Source: Proteobacteria bacterium UBA6156 (GTDB lineage Bacteria > Pseudomonadota > Alphaproteobacteria > UBA2136 > UBA6156). From it: DNA of 64,000 nucleotides. Shown here piece by piece: positions 60,206 to 64,000 of this stretch (its first letter is position 1; every line of letters starts with the position of its first letter). The position numbers and the translations under genes are program-made. The stretch covers positions 1 through 64,000 of the forward strand of contig DIUO01000036.1 in NCBI GenBank assembly GCA_002422365.1. The letters run 5' to 3'. The notes beneath the pieces are model-generated. The model worked only from the letters and a program-made list of their open reading frames with translations. It was not told the origin of the DNA and searched no databases.

Positions 60206-61171
60206 ATGCAAGCGCTGTTTCTCATATCGTTGTTTACCTTCGTCATCGCGCTCATGACCAGTTTCATCGTGTCCGGAACCTTCAACGCCGCCCAGCTCAC
60301 CAAGCAACGCCTCGACGACACTTTCCGTTATTTCGAATCCATGGCCGAAGTCATCCGTGCCGAAGTCACGCAAGAGAACATGCACGGCAATCCCGGCACT
60401 TATGCAACTATTCCCCAATATATCAGCAATATGCCCACGGTAGCCGCCATGTCCAGCGGCATTTATGGCAACGCCGCCACCGACGCCTGGGGCCGCGAGA
60501 TCACCGGCGCCATGCTCACCCGCTACATGCGGTTCAGCGCCCCGTCCGACAGCAACCAGGTGCTCAGCGTCCCCGTAACCGCCTTCGCCTTTGTCTCCGG
60601 CGGGCCCGATGGCCAGGTCCAAACCACCCTGCCGTCCGCCCCCACCCAACTCTCCGATATCCTCAACATTGCCGCCCCCACCGACGCTCAGGGCAACCCG
60701 ACCACCGACGACATCGTCTACACCTTCGACAACCGCCGCGAGATGATGCTGATCATCGAAGACATCAAAGGCCACGCCTCAAAAGTCGGTGTCACCGCCC
60801 TTAAAAAATTCCAGGCCGATATGGCCACCTTCCGCGACCAACAACTGGCCGACTACCGCGCCGCCATTGTGGCGGGCCAAACCGTCTCACCGCCCAGCAT
60901 GGATTTCTCCAACAACCCCAACGCCCCGCGCCTTCCGGCCGTCGATGTCAGCAGCACCCAGGCCCTGCTCGGTATTTTCGAAGATGTTGAAGCCATCGAA
61001 CGCATCCTGCCCAGCGGCGGCAGGCTGGTGTTATCGTCCAACACGCCGAATATGGCCAACCCCAACCTCGTCATTACCGTCCGCAACCATACCACCAACC
61101 CCACACCGCTGGGCCCGGGGGCCAGTTTTCTCTACACCCTCATCATTCAACCCGACAAAGACATCAATTAA
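60206..61171 (+). CDS. Pilin-like protein, possible minor pilin
   Basis: It has 321 residues. A hydrophobic N-terminal helix (ALFLISLFTFVIALMTSFIV) starts at the third residue with no leader and no G^FxxxE site, followed by a polar helix (QLTKQRLDDTFRYFESMAEVI) and a globular C-terminal part rich in Thr/Asn/Pro. The next gene encodes a bona fide prepilin, so a minor pilin or a mature-type anchored subunit is likely. A GAAAGG site lies rather far upstream of the ATG. It could also be an R64 PilV-like tip adhesin analogue; not demonstrable. Confidence 0.5.
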   Translation: MQALFLISLFTFVIALMTSFIVSGTFNAAQLTKQRLDDTFRYFESMAEVIRAEVTQENMHGNPGTYATIPQYISNMPTVAAMSSGIYGNAATDAWGREITGAMLTRYMRFSAPSDSNQVLSVPVTAFAFVSGGPDGQVQTTLPSAPTQLSDILNIAAPTDAQGNPTTDDIVYTFDNRREMMLIIEDIKGHASKVGVTALKKFQADMATFRDQQLADYRAAIVAGQTVSPPSMDFSNNPNAPRLPAVDVSSTQALLGIFEDVEAIERILPSGGRLVLSSNTPNMANPNLVITVRNHTTNPTPLGPGASFLYTLIIQPDKDIN

Positions 61172-61184
61172 CGGAGACCACCTC

Positions 61185-62345
61185 ATGACACGCACCCGCA
61201 TCCTTCCCACTCTTCGCAGCAACAAAGGCTTCTCGCTGATCGAAATGGTCATCACCGTCGCGGTGCTCGCCATTCTGGTCGGTATTACCACCCCCTCCAT
61301 CTACGAATTCATCCGCATGCGCGACAAACAGAACGAAGAAATCGCCCAAATGCAGGTGCGCAAAGCGCTCGAGGCCTATATCGCCGATGTCGGCGAAGCC
61401 CCCAGCGACACCTCCACCTCGCCCTTCTGGTACGAGGCTCTCGCCGGTTACACCAGCCTTTCGCAAAACGAAATCGCCAACGATGTCTGGGACAACCCCC
61501 GCACCTACATCATGTACCGCGACGCCAACCGCGGCATCTACGGCGTCAGCGTCACCGTCAGTTACGTCACCCTGCACAGTATGGGCCCCGACGGCCAGGC
61601 CGACAACCAGGAAGACCAGAACGGCACCACCGTCACCGTCAACGGTGTTGCACTCACCTCGGCGGCGGGCGGTTCGGTGTTCAACGGTAGCACCGCTGCC
61701 GACTGGTGGAAAAACAAGTCCGACCCCGCCCAGGCCTTTGCCGACGTGCGCGGTGCCGACGACGACGTGATGATGCGCTACACCAACTACGACGACGTGC
61801 GCATCCGCTACCAAACCACCAGCGAACGCATCCGCGCCGTCGGTGATGCCCTCGAGACGTTTGCCCGCACGCAATATGCGGCTCACATCAGTGAATGTAT
61901 CGCAGTGACCACCTCCACAACAAAGTGTACGGGTAACGGCAACCCGAACAGCGGAATCCCTGTTGCCGCCATTTATTATCCAAGATCCATCCCCATAAGC
62001 GGCAGTTCCGATACGGCTCGATATTATTATTCCGAATACGTCCCGGCGACCAATTTCGTGCCGTCAACGGCGGCGACGGTGAACAACACCAGCACCGATG
62101 CCAATCGGCGCGAGGATATGATAGACCTTATGCGCATGTTGGGCTTACCGGCAGATTATTGCTGTTCGGCTTTGGAACTGGGCACCGACAGCAAACCTAA
62201 GCCATTCTACTACTTCAGCAACCCCCGCGTTCGGCTGGCTTCGGGTTGCAGTTCCAGCCGTCCCACCGGTTCCGAACCCAAACTCCCGGCGCGCATAACC
62301 ACCGGTAACTTTGCCGACAGCAGCAGCAACCGCACCTGCGGTTAA
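61185..62345 (+). CDS. Prepilin, type IV N-methylation motif
   Basis: It has 386 residues, large for a pilin. GGAGA precedes the ATG at 61185. The leader MTRTRILPTLRSNKG ends in the processing site G^FSLIEM (conserved Glu5) followed by the hydrophobic helix VITVAVLAILVGITTPSIYEFI. The C-terminal region has at least five cysteines (CIAVTTSTTKCTG, YCCSALE, SGCSSS, RTCG) that could make a D-region disulfide loop, and a YYPRS/YYFSNPR aromatic-rich end. The size fits a type IVb major or adhesin-type pilin. Confidence 0.88.
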   Translation: MTRTRILPTLRSNKGFSLIEMVITVAVLAILVGITTPSIYEFIRMRDKQNEEIAQMQVRKALEAYIADVGEAPSDTSTSPFWYEALAGYTSLSQNEIANDVWDNPRTYIMYRDANRGIYGVSVTVSYVTLHSMGPDGQADNQEDQNGTTVTVNGVALTSAAGGSVFNGSTAADWWKNKSDPAQAFADVRGADDDVMMRYTNYDDVRIRYQTTSERIRAVGDALETFARTQYAAHISECIAVTTSTTKCTGNGNPNSGIPVAAIYYPRSIPISGSSDTARYYYSEYVPATNFVPSTAATVNNTSTDANRREDMIDLMRMLGLPADYCCSALELGTDSKPKPFYYFSNPRVRLASGCSSSRPTGSEPKLPARITTGNFADSSSNRTCG

Positions 62346-62363
62346 GCGGCAGGGGCGGGGCCT

Positions 62364-62723
62364 ATGCTCACCGAGACACTCGCCTTCTACCCGGCGGCAG
62401 CCAAGGCCATTGCCCTGCATTGGCCTTGGTTCTGGCCGTTATGGGGCGGGGTCATGGGTGCGGTGCTGGGGTCGTTTCTCAACTGTGCCCGCTACCGCGT
62501 GCCGCGCGGCATTTCGTTGCGCCGCCCCCCCAGCCATTGCCCGGCCTGCAAAACGGTGCTGGGCGTGCCCGACCTCGTGCCCGTCCTCAGCTACCTGGCC
62601 CTGCGTGGCCGCTGCCGCCATTGCCGGGCACCCATCGGCCGCACCAGCCTGTGGCTGGAGGTCGCGCTGTTTACCGGCGGCTACCTGCTCACAGCCCTGT
62701 TCCAGGCTTGGCTGCTGGCCTAA
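62364..62723 (+). CDS. Prepilin peptidase N-terminal domain only (A24 N / DiS_P_DiS)
   Basis: It has 119 residues. Membrane helix with GGVMGAVLGSFLNCARYRVP, the signature SLRRPPSHCPAC, and the second pair GRCRHCRAP give the Cys4 zinc/methyltransferase domain of prepilin peptidases, then one more helix (LWLEVALFTGGYLLTALFQAW). It stops there: the aspartic protease domain with its GD and GxGD motifs is absent, and no frameshifted continuation is visible in the next 100 bases. Either this domain pairs with a separately encoded A24 protease, or the gene is truncated. Confidence 0.8.
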   Translation: MLTETLAFYPAAAKAIALHWPWFWPLWGGVMGAVLGSFLNCARYRVPRGISLRRPPSHCPACKTVLGVPDLVPVLSYLALRGRCRHCRAPIGRTSLWLEVALFTGGYLLTALFQAWLLA

Positions 62724-62828
62724 GCTCTGGGGGCGGTGCCGAATTCCCACAGCCCGCCGCGCCAAAACCGCCTTTCCGCCCGCACCGCCTTAACAAAGCC
62801 CGCTGCACACGGCACACTTGCATCCAGC

Positions 62829-64000
62829 ATGCTGCCTGTCCGCGCCCGTTCTCGTACCGCCCTTGGCCTCACCTTGGTCGGCTTGGCTGTGGCCGCGCCC
62901 GTGCAGGCCCCCGTGCAGGCACAGGTTGCCTGGCAGAACGTGGCCGCCGCCCAAAGCACCGCCGCTTACGCCCCCCTGCAAACGCCCGTGGTGCAAAAAG
63001 GCACGGTGTTGTGGCGCCGTTTGGGCAACGAATCCGAGCGCACCCCCACTCCCGCCGTCAGCGACGAAATCGAACGCCTCCAGCAGGCGCTGCAAGCCAC
63101 CTCCCAGCAGCTGGCGGGGCTAGAGCAAAAAATCGACAGCACCGCCGACCTCCGCACCCAAACTGCCGCCACCGTCACCAATGTCACCTCTCTGGCGCAA
63201 GAGAGCATCCGCGCCATGGAACGCATGGCCGAGCAAACCGCCGCCACGACCGACCTCAAACTCTCCAAGGCCCAGCTGGAAAACCGGCTCGCCGTTGTCG
63301 AAGAAGCCCGCCTGGCCGCCAAAGACGCCGAAGACCGCGCCCGAGCCTACACCGGCGCCCAAATTGCCGAACTGCGCAACCTCGCCCAGACCGAAACCGC
63401 CAACGTCGCCGCCGCCCTGCGCATTTATGCCGACCTCCAGCTGGCGCAGGCCCAAGCCACAACCTCCGCCACCTTGGCCAACCTCGCCCAGGCCACCCGC
63501 CAGTCGGTCACCGACCTCGACCAACGCACCAACCAGCGCATGGGCGTGCTCTGGCAGGCCGCCAACATCCAGGCGGAAAAACTGGCAAACGAGAAAGCCG
63601 CCGCCGTGGCCGCCAGCCTCGCCGCACTCCAGCAGCAAACCGCCGCCGACAAACTCGAACCCGCGCAAATCCGCGCCATTGCCGAGCAAACCGTGGCCAA
63701 CTCCGCGCCAGAGTTCCGCGCCCTCGCCCTTCAAACGCTTAAAGATGGCCAAGATTACATCCGCAGCGTCGCCCGCAGTGCGGTGCAAGATGCCGACCCC
63801 GGCATGACCGCCGCCCTGGCCAACGCCGCGCGCGATGTCATCACCAAAGACGACAAAGTCGTCTTCGCCATCCGCAAAGCGGTGGCGGAAGAACTGCAAG
63901 GCCTGGCCACCGGGGCCACCGCCACCACCACACCCGACGGCCGCACGGTGCTGGGGCCCGACCACGGCAGTGGCACACCCGAGGTCGAGCTCGATCCCAA
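62829..64000 (+). CDS. Secreted coiled-coil protein (partial, runs off window)
   Basis: At least 390 residues, open to the right edge. A signal peptide-like start (MLPVRARSRTALGLTLVGLAVAAP), a Val/Gln/Pro patch, a YAPLQTPVV/GTVLWRRLG segment, then a long Ala/Gln/Glu/Leu-rich helical region (about 75-340) with heptad-like coiled coil (DEIERLQQALQATSQQLAGLEQ split; VVEEARLAAKDAEDRARAY). It lies downstream of the pilus operon and may be a periplasmic tether or secreted factor. The family is not recognised. The frame is free of stops from 62829 to 64000. Confidence 0.65.
   Translation, partial: MLPVRARSRTALGLTLVGLAVAAPVQAPVQAQVAWQNVAAAQSTAAYAPLQTPVVQKGTVLWRRLGNESERTPTPAVSDEIERLQQALQATSQQLAGLEQKIDSTADLRTQTAATVTNVTSLAQESIRAMERMAEQTAATTDLKLSKAQLENRLAVVEEARLAAKDAEDRARAYTGAQIAELRNLAQTETANVAAALRIYADLQLAQAQATTSATLANLAQATRQSVTDLDQRTNQRMGVLWQAANIQAEKLANEKAAAVAASLAALQQQTAADKLEPAQIRAIAEQTVANSAPEFRALALQTLKDGQDYIRSVARSAVQDADPGMTAALANAARDVITKDDKVVFAIRKAVAEELQGLATGATATTTPDGRTVLGPDHGSGTPEVELDP

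Overview
The window is chromosomal DNA from a Gram-negative alphaproteobacterium of moderately high GC; I cannot resolve the order. The evidence is the linked set rho, mnmE, hemE, mnmG-rsmG-parA-parB, leuS-lptE-holA and hemW-rdgB-rph, a Mic60-like gene between hemD and a HemY-like gene, a DUF3576-type lipoprotein next to leuS, and outer-membrane genes (porin, LptE). No rRNA, tRNA or CRISPR array was recognised.

Layout. From 1 to 6.6 kb, rho (cut by the left edge), polA and mnmE run leftward. From 6.6 to 11.2 kb, hemD, mic60-like, hemY-like, smr and hemE run rightward. The AT-richer gap before hemE (9512-9892) is a candidate replication origin by analogy with Caulobacter and Rickettsiales. From 11.3 to 15 kb there are a secreted cysteine-rich transglycosylase-like protein, an SH3-domain protein and ComM. 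lepA (15.4-17.3 kb) is followed by an accessory insert: a Bro-N/DinD-like gene flanked by a duplicated lepA 3' end, an AT-rich Fic gene, and a possible structured RNA. From 20.5 to 24.3 kb, Ddl, an alpha/beta hydrolase and a membrane-anchored MurF-like ligase form a putative cell-wall module. From 24.8 to 38.7 kb lies the conserved origin-proximal block (mnmG, rsmG, parA, parB, porin, DUF3576, leuS, lptE, holA, LpoA-like, yraN-like, BON lipoprotein).

The gap at 38.7-39.4 kb holds a DnaA box and a near-parS palindrome, so it is a second origin or segregation candidate. It is followed by hemW, rdgB, rph, a peroxiredoxin, a divergent SecB-like protein and YggT.

The most distinctive part is 44-64 kb. 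Here a thioredoxin-fold protein, a VirD4/DotL-type coupling ATPase with a separately encoded membrane segment, several small membrane proteins or lipoproteins and a possible DotM-like protein sit directly upstream of a type IVb pilus operon (PilL/TcpQ-like, PilN secretin, PilQ-type ATPase, PilR, PilO, two assembly proteins, a pilin-like protein, a prepilin, and a prepilin peptidase-like protein reduced to its N-terminal domain). The content recalls the trbABC plus pil regions of IncI plasmids such as R64, but in a chromosomal setting. No relaxase or complete secretion channel is visible here.

Other notable signals are an in-frame palindromic insertion in polA resembling Rickettsia palindromic elements, a probable AUA initiation codon on the pilus ATPase gene, and four degenerate parS-like sites at 38.9-49.1 kb. 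All calls come from reading the sequence; no database search was run.
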